Shown here in pieces: positions 51,090 to 59,849 of a stretch of DNA of 64,000 nt. Where the stretch lies: NCBI GenBank assembly GCA_910575075.1, contig CAJTCY010000005.1:144045-208044 (forward strand), given 5' to 3'. The notes beneath the pieces were generated by a model. It saw only the letters and a program-made list of their open reading frames with translations, made no database searches and was not told the DNA's origin. Origin of the DNA: Lachnospiraceae bacterium (GTDB lineage: Bacteria > Bacillota > Clostridia > Lachnospirales > Lachnospiraceae). The position numbers were made by a program, and so were the translations under genes. Numbering within the stretch: position 1 is the first letter of the stretch; the number at the start of each line of letters is the position of its first letter.

Positions 51090-51566
51090 CTAAAAATCTC
51101 CGATCCCTGCTTCTGTCAGAGTTACCAAATCCTGCACTGCCAGGCACAGAGTCGTTCCAATTCTTCCTCCGCTGATATAGATTCTGTCATAATCCAATGC
51201 TTTTTTATGCAGAAATACAGAATACTGTTTCTTCATGCCCAGAGGGCTGCAGCCACCCCGGACATATCCTGTTACTTTTGTGATATCTTTCACTGGAATC
51301 ATTTCCACTGACTTTTCGCCTGCGATCCTGGCTGCCTCCTTTAAGCGCACTTCTCCTTGCACCGGGAGCACAAACACATAATACTGTCTGCTTTTTCCCT
51401 GGAGCACCAGCGTCTTAAAAGACTGTTCCACTGGCACACCTGTCACTTCTGCAGTATGAATTCCGTCGACAAAGTTCCCACATTCATACTGAATCACTTC
51501 ATATTTTATTTTCTTTTTATCCAGAATACGCATGGCGTTTGTCTTAATTTCTTTCTCTTTTGCCAT
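51090..51566 (-). CDS. ybaK: YbaK/EbsC-type Cys-tRNA(Pro) deacylase
   Basis: The protein has 158 residues and removes Cys mischarged on tRNA-Pro. YbaK-fold features: YECGNFVDGIHTAEVTGVP, FKTLVLQGKSRQYYVFVLPV with the conserved Lys (about residue 51), YVRGGCSPLGMKKQ (about 103-116) and the C-terminal YISGGRIGTTLCLAVQDL. The GGCSPLG motif and size favour YbaK over ProX or the ProRS editing domain. It starts 11 bases after the ABC-F stop, in the same minus-strand run. Confidence 0.92.
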   Translation of the reverse strand: MAKEKEIKTNAMRILDKKKIKYEVIQYECGNFVDGIHTAEVTGVPVEQSFKTLVLQGKSRQYYVFVLPVQGEVRLKEAARIAGEKSVEMIPVKDITKVTGYVRGGCSPLGMKKQYSVFLHKKALDYDRIYISGGRIGTTLCLAVQDLVTLTEAGIGDF

Positions 51567-51577
51567 GGACGCCTCCT

Positions 51578-53410
51578 CTACTGTCTTCTCTCATTCTGCA
51601 GCGCGATTTTCTCCGCCAGATCATTCAAATATACCCAACGGTCCATTTTATCCTCCAGCAAAGCTTCCGCCTGCTCTTTTTCCTTCACTAACTCTAATAA
51701 TTTCACTGAATTAGCAGCATTTTCTGACATGTCTTGATCCAATTGTTCTATCTTTATCTCTAATTGATGTATCTCATCTTCTATAGTAGCATATTCCTGC
51801 TGTTCTTTATAGGTAAATTTTAATTTCTTTTCTCCAAATCTTGGTTTTCCTTTTACGGTAGTATTCCCAGAAATTTCCAGTGTTTTTTTCTGAGCGGTTT
51901 CCTTTGCATGTGGTGATGAAAGCTGCCTTTGCTCTCTCGCCCTGCTATAATCGAGGTATCCTCCCTCATACTGCTGCAGACGCCCCCCATTTTCAAAAGC
52001 AAAAATTCTGTTTACCAGACGTTCCAGGAAATAACGGTCATGAGATACAATGATCACAATCCCCTCAAAGGCGTCCAGATAATCCTCCAGAATGGTCAAG
52101 GTCTTAATGTCCAAATCGTTGGTTGGCTCATCCAAAATAAGCACATTGGGAGCCCCCATTAACACCCGCAGAAGATACAGCCTTCTGCGCTCGCCGCCGG
52201 ACAATTTCCCGATCGGCGTCCACTGCATCGTCCCATCAAAGAGAAAACGCTCCATCAGCATGGATGCGCTGATTTTGCCGTCCCCGGTATTAATATATTC
52301 TGCCACTTCACGCACATACTCAATGGCTTTCATGGATTCTTCCATATGGGAATTATCCTGGGAAAAATAACCGATTCTAATGGTTTCTCCTATTTCAACG
52401 TTTCCTGCGTCCGGCAAAACCTGTCCCAGAATCATCTTCAACAGCGTGGATTTTCCACAGCCGTTGGGACCGACAATGCCAATCCTGTCTCCCTTCAGAA
52501 AAATATAACTGAAATCATCAACCAATACCTGCTCACCATAAGACTTGCACAGTCCAGAAAGTTCTATGGTTTTCTTCCCCATCCGCGAAGCCACCGAAGA
52601 TAGCTGCACATTTTTTTCTTCTACAGGTCCTTCCTGAGCAAGCATATCTTCAATCCGCTGAATGTGCGCTTTCTGTTTCGTGGAACGGGCCCTGGCGCCT
52701 CTTGCCAGCCAGGCAAGCTCTTTTTTCAAGATACTTTTCCGCTTACGCTCACTGGCCTGCTCCATATTCTGCCTCTGCATTTTCAACGCCACATAATCGG
52801 CATAACTGCCGGGATAACTGTAGATCCCGCCATGCTCCACCTCCACGATCCGGTCCACAATCCGGTCCAGAAAATAACGGTCATGCGTCACCATCACCAC
52901 TGCTCCCTTAAACCGCAGAAGATAATCTTCCAGCCATTGGGACATTTCATGATCCAAATGGTTGGTCGGCTCGTCCAGAATCAAGAGCTCCACTGGCTGC
53001 AGCAAGGTATTTACCAGGGCAATCCTCTTCTTCTGTCCCCCTGACAAATATTCTACGGCTGCTTGTGTATCTGAAAAACCCAGTTCCGAAAGCATAGATT
53101 TCGCCTGACTGACCAGTACCATATCCTGCGCATCCAGTCCTCGCAAAGCCGCTTCTAAAATTCCATCCGTATTTTCCAGCATGGGCGTCTGCCCGAGCCA
53201 GGCAAGCTTCACATGGTTTCCCATGATCACGCTACCTTCATCTGCCTCTTCTGTCCCGGCAAGAATCTTTAACAGGGTAGATTTTCCCATGCCGTTAATT
53301 CCGATAACGCCGACCTTTTCTCCCTCCTCCAGGCTGAAAGAAGCATCTTCTAGCAGAATCCGCTCTGCCGTGTATGCTTTATGTAAATGCTCTGCCGTTA
53401 AAATATTCAT
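51578..53410 (-). CDS. ABC-F family ATPase (Uup-like)
   Basis: The protein has 610 residues with two ATP-binding cassettes and no membrane segment. First cassette: Walker A GINGMGKSTLL (about 37-47), signature LSGGQKKRIALVNTLL, Walker B LLILDEPTNHLD. An inter-domain linker with basic helices (KELAWLARGARARSTKQKAH) follows. Second cassette: GPNGCGKSTLL, LSGGERRRLYLLRVL, VLILDEPTNDLD. A C-terminal helical coiled-coil (about 530-605) suggests the Uup/YfmR group, which acts at the ribosome or on DNA intermediates. Antibiotic-protection ABC-F is possible but the coiled-coil tail favours Uup. It heads the ybaK-degV-trkA-trkH run. Confidence 0.9.
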   Translation of the reverse strand: MNILTAEHLHKAYTAERILLEDASFSLEEGEKVGVIGINGMGKSTLLKILAGTEEADEGSVIMGNHVKLAWLGQTPMLENTDGILEAALRGLDAQDMVLVSQAKSMLSELGFSDTQAAVEYLSGGQKKRIALVNTLLQPVELLILDEPTNHLDHEMSQWLEDYLLRFKGAVVMVTHDRYFLDRIVDRIVEVEHGGIYSYPGSYADYVALKMQRQNMEQASERKRKSILKKELAWLARGARARSTKQKAHIQRIEDMLAQEGPVEEKNVQLSSVASRMGKKTIELSGLCKSYGEQVLVDDFSYIFLKGDRIGIVGPNGCGKSTLLKMILGQVLPDAGNVEIGETIRIGYFSQDNSHMEESMKAIEYVREVAEYINTGDGKISASMLMERFLFDGTMQWTPIGKLSGGERRRLYLLRVLMGAPNVLILDEPTNDLDIKTLTILEDYLDAFEGIVIIVSHDRYFLERLVNRIFAFENGGRLQQYEGGYLDYSRAREQRQLSSPHAKETAQKKTLEISGNTTVKGKPRFGEKKLKFTYKEQQEYATIEDEIHQLEIKIEQLDQDMSENAANSVKLLELVKEKEQAEALLEDKMDRWVYLNDLAEKIALQNERRQ

Positions 53411-53481
53411 CTCTTATCTCCTCAAATAACTGCTTCTTTATTACAATTACAATCAAAGGCATCTTTGTTTGGCATTCAAAC

Positions 53482-53526
53482 AAAAAATGGAAGAAATGCT
53501 GACCCCTCAGCGCCTCCTCCATTTTC
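53482..53526 (-). terminator. Terminator of the rloAB pair
   Basis: On the minus strand AAAATGGA pairs with TCCATTTT, and an inner block pairs GCTGA with TCAGC, followed by TTTTGTTT. It lies about 95 bases past the rloB stop. The rest of 53411-53620 holds no gene I can see. Confidence 0.65.
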
Positions 53527-53620
53527 AGCCACTCCATCTATCATCTGAAATTCTAAAAAGCATCATAGCACGAAACACCTGCTATGTCAAATCGCTCTGC
53601 CCCGCCAAAACACCCGCCCC

Positions 53621-54313
53621 TCAGCCAGTATCATCTGTCAGGTACTTCCTGAGCTCCTCCACCAATCTGTACACGGTTGTTCCCGGATCATACATTGACG
53701 GCTTCATCTTCTTTTCATCAAATTCTTCCATTCTTCGTTTCGCATTTCTTATGGCGCGGTTCACTCCATCGCAAAGATTCAGCATGTTATAAATATCTTC
53801 ATAATTTTTGTGGTATTTTCCATCTCCCAAATTATATTGCCGGAACATTTCGTTTAATTTTTTATTCCATTCGTCTCTGTGAAGCCCAGAGTCACTGTAA
53901 TTGAAATGCAGATAAATCCAGTATTCAAACGACTGATTGCTCCAGGCAATCTTATATCCTTTTTCCATTCCTTTTTTTATCGCCTGATCAAAATCGTCAA
54001 AATCATCTCTATCAAATACAACCCATACATTCTGATAAATTATTTTCGCTTTCTTCACAATTTGTTCTGTCATTTCTATTAATTTCCCCGTGGAACATCC
54101 TTCTCCATATATGTCAACAACAGGAACACTTACGACATCGATCCTTCCTCCGACTTTTTCCTGAATCAATCTCTGTATTCCTTTAAAATAAAGCGGCTCT
54201 GTCCGCTTACCCTCTGTCACTATCAAAAAAGAATTTGCCTTAGGCGACCTATATTCAAATTTTCTCTTTTTCCTCTCCTGTCTTTTCTTTTTAAATAAAT
54301 CATCCTTCCCCAT
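53621..54313 (-). CDS. rloB: RloB-like Toprim-fold protein (AbiL-type defence candidate)
   Basis: The protein has 230 residues. After a basic start, the segment SFLIVTEGKRTEPLYFKGI (about 28-46) carries the Toprim-like Glu. WVVFDRDDFDDFDQAI (about 97-112) carries the acidic DxD-type site. IAWSNQSFEYWIYLHF matches the family hallmark (S-N-x-x-F-E-x-W). RloB proteins are found with the ATPase RloA in restriction-modification loci and in lactococcal AbiL abortive infection; a nuclease role is inferred from the fold. It starts on the base after the rloA stop. Confidence 0.85.
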   Translation of the reverse strand: MGKDDLFKKKRQERKKRKFEYRSPKANSFLIVTEGKRTEPLYFKGIQRLIQEKVGGRIDVVSVPVVDIYGEGCSTGKLIEMTEQIVKKAKIIYQNVWVVFDRDDFDDFDQAIKKGMEKGYKIAWSNQSFEYWIYLHFNYSDSGLHRDEWNKKLNEMFRQYNLGDGKYHKNYEDIYNMLNLCDGVNRAIRNAKRRMEEFDEKKMKPSMYDPGTTVYRLVEELRKYLTDDTG

Positions 54314-55507
54314 CTATACATCCTCTCTCAGTGTAAACTCCTTAAGAAATGGAATCCCTCCATATACTCCCGCCAAATAGTCTTTTTCAAAAGAAGCATC
54401 AGATCTTACTTTGTAATCCGACAAAGCAGACAGTTCCGAATAACCAAATTCATCTTTCTGTACAAACCAAATCTGATCTCTCCTGAAAAATTTCTTATCC
54501 ATCAAGGTGGTATCATGCGTGGTATAAATCAACTGCGCCCTTGAATGTTCCTCATAAAACAAGTCTATAATAAATTTTAACAACAGCGGATGCAGTTTTA
54601 CATTTAACTCATCCACAAACATAGAACCATTTCTTGGAACAGCGATCCAGGCATAAATAAACAATACAATACTTTTTATTGTTCCCTCTGATTCTGAATA
54701 CAGGTCTAATTCATATTCCTCCCCTTCCTTTCCCGTATGGTACGTGATAAAATCAATTTCTCTGTCGCTGTCATCATAATCAATATCTTTGATGCCGGTC
54801 TCAATCGCATTCATAAACTCCAGCAGTTTTTCTTTGTCGCTGTCTATAATCTTGGGTAAGAACTGGTCGAGAATCATTGGATTCTCACAAGAATCCGCAG
54901 AAGCAATCAGAGTGCTCATAATTCCCTTATAAAGTTTTTTAAATATATCTGTCTTTAATTTTAATTTATTAAAAAAAGTCAGCGTTAACGTTTCGGTAGG
55001 AATCTGTTCTTGAAACAGTTCGCATTCTTTTTTCACAGAAGGCCCAAAAGCGAGCATTTCTCTTGTTCTTTCAAAAATCATCACCCTTCGGTTCGTATTG
55101 AGATTCTTTCTATACAGCCATTCTGCCGCAATATATTCTGCATTATATGCAAAACCATAACAATATTCATAATCACCGAGAATTTCTACCACCTGAAATT
55201 CTGAGTCTTCTGTTTTATCTTCAAACATAAATGGATAATAGTATTTTTCTATTGCAGAGCTTTTTCCATCTTCAACACTATTTAAAGATTCTAAAACAAT
55301 TTTCTGAAAATACCTCATTGCCAGATAAAAATTTGATTTTCCACTGGCATTCGCTCCGTAAATAGCTGCAACCCGGATATATTTCTCTTTTTTGCCAATA
55401 TCTATCAAATTACATTTATGTTCCTTATACGCATTGATCGCTGTCATATCCAGTGTTGCTTCTTCTTTAAATGATAAAACATTTTTTACTGTAAACTGTA
55501 CCAACAT
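54314..55507 (-). CDS. rloA: RloA-like AAA ATPase (OLD/AbiL-type defence candidate)
   Basis: The protein has 397 residues of the AAA_21/SMC-like ATPase group. It opens LVQFTVKNVLSFKEEATLDM. Walker A is IYGANASGKSNFYLAM (about 49-64), Walker B is MFVDELNVKLHPLLLKFI (about 296-313) and the His switch is YTTHDTTLMD (about 327-336). It lacks the C-terminal Toprim domain of OLD nucleases; the separate RloB next to it supplies one, giving a split OLD-like arrangement. It has its own promoter and GGAGGTG site, independent of the metabolic neighbours. Confidence 0.85.
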   Translation of the reverse strand: MLVQFTVKNVLSFKEEATLDMTAINAYKEHKCNLIDIGKKEKYIRVAAIYGANASGKSNFYLAMRYFQKIVLESLNSVEDGKSSAIEKYYYPFMFEDKTEDSEFQVVEILGDYEYCYGFAYNAEYIAAEWLYRKNLNTNRRVMIFERTREMLAFGPSVKKECELFQEQIPTETLTLTFFNKLKLKTDIFKKLYKGIMSTLIASADSCENPMILDQFLPKIIDSDKEKLLEFMNAIETGIKDIDYDDSDREIDFITYHTGKEGEEYELDLYSESEGTIKSIVLFIYAWIAVPRNGSMFVDELNVKLHPLLLKFIIDLFYEEHSRAQLIYTTHDTTLMDKKFFRRDQIWFVQKDEFGYSELSALSDYKVRSDASFEKDYLAGVYGGIPFLKEFTLREDV

Positions 55508-55534
55508 TTCACAACACCTCCTTTACACAATATA

Positions 55535-55563
55535 ATATACCGTTTTGCTAATATTATGTCAAT
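55535..55563 (-). promoter_or_regulatory. Promoter of rloAB
   Basis: On the minus strand TTGACA (55563-55558) and TATATT (55540-55535) are exactly 17 bases apart, about 28 bases before the rloA start. The -35 lies in a small palindrome AATATTgacATAATATT that could be an operator. Confidence 0.7.
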
Positions 55564-55765
55564 ATTTTCGAGACTTTTTCACAATATTTTAAATATAATA
55601 TTTTTGACGAAGCAGGCAAGGCTGCATCAACTCTTACTACAACTTTCTTACGTTCGCCATATTCTTCATTCTGTCTTGCTCTTTCTTCAACTTCTGTTTA
55701 TATTATGGCACACTGAAACAGTATATTTAATAAGTGTTTTATACAATGCTTAAGTATATTTATAA

Positions 55766-55809
55766 CACATTGATATATATTTGTTAATTGTATATCAATG
55801 TGCTATAAT
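55766..55809 (+). promoter_or_regulatory. Promoter inside an 11-bp inverted repeat upstream of the DUF4160-DUF2442 pair
   Basis: CACATTGATAT (55766-55776) is perfectly repeated in inverse as ATATCAATGTG (55792-55802). Between the arms lies a -35 TTGTTA (55781-55786), and a consensus -10 TATAAT (55804-55809) follows after 17 bases. A repressor bound to the repeat would cover the -35 and block the promoter, a layout common for autoregulated toxin-antitoxin operons. From 55564 to 55765 the sequence is A/T-rich with no gene seen. Confidence 0.65.
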
Positions 55810-55954
55810 ATATTTACAGTAGTGAAGCGGCAAAACAAAAGGCCAACCCAAGCAGGAATTGAAGTTTGTCACAAAGGCGGTAATATCACAGATAAAAAAT
55901 ACGAAATACCCCAGCACAGGGGACTGGACAGTGAAAAAGGATAGGAGGCCACAA

Positions 55955-56209
55955 ATGCCAATAATATCAAATTTTTACGGAATAATAATCAAAATGTATT
56001 TCCAGCAGAGCGAACACAATCCGCCACATTTCCACGCCGTATATGGTGAGTACATGGGAGCTTTCAACATTCAAACACTTGAAATGATAGAGGGCGACAT
56101 GCCAGCCAAGGGGCAGGCCCTTATCAAAGAGTGGGCGGCTATACACAAAGATGATTTGCTCAAGATTTGGAACACGCAGGAATTTAAAAAGCTCCCACCG
56201 CTCAAATAG
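55955..56209 (+). CDS. DUF4160 family small protein
   Basis: The protein has 84 residues. The family hallmark is present: MPIISNFYGIIIKMYF, then EHNPPHFHAVYGEY (about 22-35) with a His-rich NPPHFHA core, then GDMPAKGQALIKEWAAIHKDDLL. The function is unestablished. It is usually found beside a DUF2442 gene, as here, and the pair has been suggested as a toxin-antitoxin-like module. I start at the ATG at 55955, seven bases after AGGAGG; a longer upstream frame has no site. Confidence 0.88.
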   Translation: MPIISNFYGIIIKMYFQQSEHNPPHFHAVYGEYMGAFNIQTLEMIEGDMPAKGQALIKEWAAIHKDDLLKIWNTQEFKKLPPLK

Positions 56210-56237
56210 CGGAGGAACAACAGAGAGGGGCGATACT

Positions 56238-56504
56238 ATGTTTTACAGAGTGAAAGAAGTACAACCTTTACCAACCTATCATCTACTTGTGAGCTTTATC
56301 ACAGGGGAACAAAAACTGTACAACGTTGCACCTCTGTTTGAGAAGTGGGATGTTTTCAAGACGCTTTGCAGCGTCAATGGGCTATTTGAACAAGTAAAAG
56401 TGGACACTGGTGGTTACGGAATATCATGGAATGATGATATAGATCTGTCATGTAATGAACTTTGGGAGAATGGAACGCCGATAGAAGACAGCAATGTTTC
56501 ATGA
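56238..56504 (+). CDS. DUF2442 family small protein
   Basis: The protein has 88 residues. It opens MFYRVKEVQPLPTYHLLVSF, then ITGEQKLYNVAPLFEKWDVF and the conserved GGYGISWNDDIDLSCNELWENG (about 56-77), diagnostic of DUF2442. Members are small, with a possible DNA- or partner-binding role; none is well characterised. The ATG at 56238 follows GAGGGG and lies 28 bases past the DUF4160 stop, so the two are one operon. It converges on trpD across a strong bidirectional terminator. Confidence 0.88.
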   Translation: MFYRVKEVQPLPTYHLLVSFITGEQKLYNVAPLFEKWDVFKTLCSVNGLFEQVKVDTGGYGISWNDDIDLSCNELWENGTPIEDSNVS

Positions 56505-56635
56505 TCTGCAAGCACAATAAGGGCAGCGCATGAAGGGTATACACAAGGCGATTACGTGGGGCACGGCAAAAAAGCTTCCTATTACTGCCAAGAAAGGTAT
56601 TCTCCTCCCCAAATACAGAGGCTTATCTACAAATG

Positions 56636-56686
56636 CGATAAAAACCACACCATAAATTGCCATCCTTACGGCAATCTATGGTGTGA
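56636..56686. terminator. Strong bidirectional terminator between trpD and the DUF2442 gene
   Basis: CACACCATAAATTGCC (56646-56661) pairs with GGCAATCTATGGTGTG (56670-56685) with one mismatch. It is followed by GTTTTTAT on the minus strand and ATTTTATT on the plus strand. It ends the trp operon eight bases after the trpD stop and can also end the DUF4160-DUF2442 transcript. Confidence 0.88.
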
Positions 56687-56693
56687 TTTTATT

Positions 56694-57707
56694 CTAATTG
56701 AAATTAGACAATTCCACCAGCCGCTTTAGCACGCCGCTTGCCTTTCCGGAGTCAATGGATTCCGCTGCCAGTCTGATTCCATCCGTGATGCTGCCTGCAA
56801 TCCCCCCTGCATAAAGCGTGGCTCCGGCATTCAGCAGCACAATCTCCCGTTTCGCTCCCTGGATTTCCCCGTTGAGGATGCCCCTGGTGATCCTGGCGTT
56901 TTGTGTGCCGTCCCCTCCCTGCAGTTCTTGCAAGGAGGTCCGGTGCAGCCCAAACTGTTCCGGCGCCACCTGGTAAGTGTCTACCTTGCCGTTTTTGATT
57001 TCAGAGACGGTGGTCTTGCCTGTCAGCGTAAATTCATCCATATAATCCTCGCCGCTCACAACAAAGCCGCGTTCCACCCCCAGATTGCGCATGGCCTTTG
57101 CCAACAGCTCTGTCAAAGACGGATCATAGACGCCCACCACCATACACTTAGCGTCCGATGGATTGGCAAGGGGACCCAGAATATTAAATACGGAACGGAT
57201 GCCCATATCTTTCCGTGCCTGGCCCACGAACTTCATAGATTTGTTAAAACTGGGGGCAAACATAAAACCAATCCCCGCCTCTTCCACACATTTTTCCACC
57301 ACTTCTGGTTCTGCCGAAATATTGACACCCAGCGCCTCCAGCACGTCTCCGGCTCCGCTTTTGCTGGAAATGGAACGGTTGCCGTGTTTGGCAATGGGAA
57401 GCCCTGCTCCCGCCGCTACCAAAGCAGAAGTGGTAGATACATTAAACGTAAAGGTCCTGTCGCCCCCCGTGCCAACCAGATCTACATAATTTGCAGTTTT
57501 GGGCGCTATATGCTCTGCTTTTTCCTTTAATACCGCTGCAAATCCGGTAAGTTCTTCTAAGGTTTCTCCCTTCATCCGCATTGCCGTGAGAAATGCTCCC
57601 AACTGCGCCTGGGTTGCCTCTCCGCCCAGCATCAGATTCATTACCCGCTTTGCCTCTTCTTCTGTCAGATTTTGTCTGTCTACTACCTTTTGAATTGCTT
57701 CCTGCAT
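56694..57707 (-). CDS. trpD: Anthranilate phosphoribosyltransferase
   Basis: The protein has 337 residues. It joins anthranilate to PRPP. Motifs: VDLVGTGGDRTFTFNVST (PRPP-binding GTGGD, about 70-85), AKHGNRSISSKSGAGDVLEALG (about 100-121) and GIRSVFNILGPLANP (about 160-174). The start is the ATG at 57707 or the GTG at 57716. It lies at the far end of the operon after trpA, with a 42-base gap; the usual order in Firmicutes is trpEGDCFBA. The neighbouring accessory islet lies just beyond its terminator. A pyrimidine phosphorylase of the same fold is unlikely given the context. Confidence 0.93.
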   Translation of the reverse strand: MQEAIQKVVDRQNLTEEEAKRVMNLMLGGEATQAQLGAFLTAMRMKGETLEELTGFAAVLKEKAEHIAPKTANYVDLVGTGGDRTFTFNVSTTSALVAAGAGLPIAKHGNRSISSKSGAGDVLEALGVNISAEPEVVEKCVEEAGIGFMFAPSFNKSMKFVGQARKDMGIRSVFNILGPLANPSDAKCMVVGVYDPSLTELLAKAMRNLGVERGFVVSGEDYMDEFTLTGKTTVSEIKNGKVDTYQVAPEQFGLHRTSLQELQGGDGTQNARITRGILNGEIQGAKREIVLLNAGATLYAGGIAGSITDGIRLAAESIDSGKASGVLKRLVELSNFN

Positions 57708-57749
57708 TCCGATCACCCGTTCCTTTCCTGTCAAATGCTGATGCCTGCC

Positions 57750-58547
57750 TTATAATTCATTCAATTCTTTTTTAAAATTGCTGCAGTATTTCCTGGCAGC
57801 CTCTGGTTTATACTCATTTGCTTCCAATAATTTAATCAAATGAGAGCCTACAATCGCGCCGTCTATCACGTCTATCATAGGAGCCACATCTTTGGCCTGT
57901 TCAATGCCAAACCCCATCATCACCGGAATCTTCGACATTTTTTTCACCTCTGTGAGATAATGCAGAATCTTTTTGTGGAAATTACCGCTCTGCCCGGTAA
58001 CACCCATGCCGGACACACAGTACACAAATCCCCTGGCCCCCTCAAGGATTCTGGGAACACGCTCCGCCGATACCGGAGATACCAGCTCAATGAGAATTGG
58101 CGCGCCGTCTCTTCTCAACGCTTCCTTTATCTCTCCCTGCTCTTCCAGAGGCAGATCCGGAATGATCACTCCGTCCACACCGCTGGCAATACATTCCTCC
58201 ACAAACTGCTCTAATCCAAAATACAGCGCTGTGTTGTAATACATCATAAATACAATCGGCATCTGTACCCCTTCTGCCCGAAGCTCTTTCATCATGCCAA
58301 ACACCTTTTTGAGATTGGTGCCCAATTGGATGGATTGGTAGGAAGCATTCTGGATCACTGGACCGTCTGCCACTGGGTCTGAAAATGGAATCCCCAGTTC
58401 CAGTACATCCGTTCCCGCCTCTTCCTGTGCTTTCACCAGCGCCTTACTGCCTGCCATGTCCGGCAGCCCCGCTGTCATATAGGTGATAAATGCCTTTTCA
58501 CCGTTTTCTTTCAATTTCTTCATTTTCCGTTCAATTCTGTTTTCCAT
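57750..58547 (-). CDS. trpA: Tryptophan synthase alpha chain
   Basis: The protein has 265 residues. It cleaves indoleglycerol phosphate to indole, which passes to TrpB. Motifs: AFITYMTAGLPD (about 18-29), VLELGIPFSDPVADGPVIQNAS with the catalytic Glu (about 48-69), GVIIPDLPLEEQ with the catalytic Asp, and FVYCVSGMGVTG with PVMMGFGIE towards the end. It follows trpB after 49 bases and precedes trpD. Confidence 0.95.
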   Translation of the reverse strand: MENRIERKMKKLKENGEKAFITYMTAGLPDMAGSKALVKAQEEAGTDVLELGIPFSDPVADGPVIQNASYQSIQLGTNLKKVFGMMKELRAEGVQMPIVFMMYYNTALYFGLEQFVEECIASGVDGVIIPDLPLEEQGEIKEALRRDGAPILIELVSPVSAERVPRILEGARGFVYCVSGMGVTGQSGNFHKKILHYLTEVKKMSKIPVMMGFGIEQAKDVAPMIDVIDGAIVGSHLIKLLEANEYKPEAARKYCSNFKKELNEL

Positions 58548-58596
58548 TTTCTTACCTCCAAACTGCCCGCCTGTTTACTCTCTCATTCCATCGTCA

Positions 58597-59781
58597 TTAC
58601 TTCTGGGACTGGATATAATCAGCCACGGTATGCACATCTTTATCCCCTCTGCCAGACAGACATACAATCATGATTTCATCTTCTCCCATATTCTTCGCCT
58701 GCTTTCTGGCATAGGCGATGGCATGAGCGCTCTCAATCGCAGGAATGATTCCCTCCAGCCTGCACAGCTCCATCAAAGCTTCCATTGCTTCCTGATCGGT
58801 AACAGACACATATTCTGCTCTGCCGCTGTCTTTTAAGTAAGCGTGTTCCGGTCCTACTCCCGGATAATCCAGACCAGCCGAGATAGAATGTGCAATCTGA
58901 ATATTTCCGTCCTCATCCTGCAGCAGATAAGAGCGCATTCCGTGAAGCGTTCCCGGTTTTCCCAATGCCATGGCGCAGGCATGTTTTCCGGTTTCGATGC
59001 CTAAGCCCGCCGCTTCCACGCCGATAAGCCTCACGGAAGGTTCCTCTATAAAATCTGCAAACATACCGATGGAGTTAGACCCTCCTCCCACACATGCCAT
59101 CACGACATCCGGCAGCCTGCCTTCTGCCTTTAAAATCTGCTGTTTGCTCTCCCTGCTGATGACACTCTGAAATTCTTTCACTATTTTAGGATAAGGATAA
59201 GGTCCTACTGCTGATCCAATCACATAAAATGTGTCCTCTGCCGTTTTTGCCCAGGTTCGGATCGCCTCATTGGTGGCGTCTTTTAAGGTGCGGCTTCCAG
59301 ACATGACACATTCCACTTTTGCCCCCAGCATTTTCATGCGAAATACATTCAGTTCCTGACGGCGCATATCCTCTTCCCCCATAAAAACCATGCATTCCAT
59401 TCCAAAGAGCGCCGCCCCAGTGGCAGCAGCCACGCCATGCTGCCCGGCTCCCGTCTCTGCAATCAACTTTTTCTTGCCCATGCGCTTTGCCAGCAGAATC
59501 TGACCAATAACATTATTGATTTTATGGGCGCCTGTATGGTTTAAGTCTTCCCGTTTCAGATAAATTTTGGTTCCATATTCCCGGCTTAAATTTTCTGCAA
59601 AATAAAGGGGATTTTCTCTGCCCACGTATTGTCTCATGTAATAATCATATTGTTTCAAAAACGCTTCGTCATGTATTGCATCCTCATACGAGTGATCCAG
59701 CTCTTTTAAGGTATTCATCAAAGATTCCGACACAAACTGTCCGCCAAATTCTCCAAAATATCTCTTATCATTCTTATTCAT
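58597..59781 (-). CDS. trpB: Tryptophan synthase beta chain
   Basis: The protein has 394 residues and is the TrpB1 type that works with TrpA. It opens [16 protein letters not shown]. The PLP Lys lies in [15 protein letters not shown] (about 83-97). [17 protein letters not shown] (about 110-126), [12 protein letters not shown] (phosphate-binding glycines) and the C-terminal LSGRGDKD are all present. I start at the ATG at 59781, preceded by GGAGG; an earlier start would reach into trpF. It condenses indole with serine to tryptophan. Confidence 0.96.
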   Translation of the reverse strand: MNKNDKRYFGEFGGQFVSESLMNTLKELDHSYEDAIHDEAFLKQYDYYMRQYVGRENPLYFAENLSREYGTKIYLKREDLNHTGAHKINNVIGQILLAKRMGKKKLIAETGAGQHGVAAATGAALFGMECMVFMGEEDMRRQELNVFRMKMLGAKVECVMSGSRTLKDATNEAIRTWAKTAEDTFYVIGSAVGPYPYPKIVKEFQSVISRESKQQILKAEGRLPDVVMACVGGGSNSIGMFADFIEEPSVRLIGVEAAGLGIETGKHACAMALGKPGTLHGMRSYLLQDEDGNIQIAHSISAGLDYPGVGPEHAYLKDSGRAEYVSVTDQEAMEALMELCRLEGIIPAIESAHAIAYARKQAKNMGEDEIMIVCLSGRGDKDVHTVADYIQSQK

Positions 59782-59849
59782 CTTTTCCTCCATTCTCTGC
59801 GCTCTCCTAATATATTGACCACCTGACAACCCGGCAGCTCGCGGCACAA

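Noticed and set aside
55859..55954. 32-codon N-terminal extension of the DUF4160 protein
   Set aside because: It would begin at TTG without a ribosome site, while AGGAGG precedes the ATG at 55955, where family similarity starts.
56530..56655. 41-codon plus-strand open frame after DUF2442
   Set aside because: It ends inside the trp terminator hairpin, has no ribosome site and matches no family I know.
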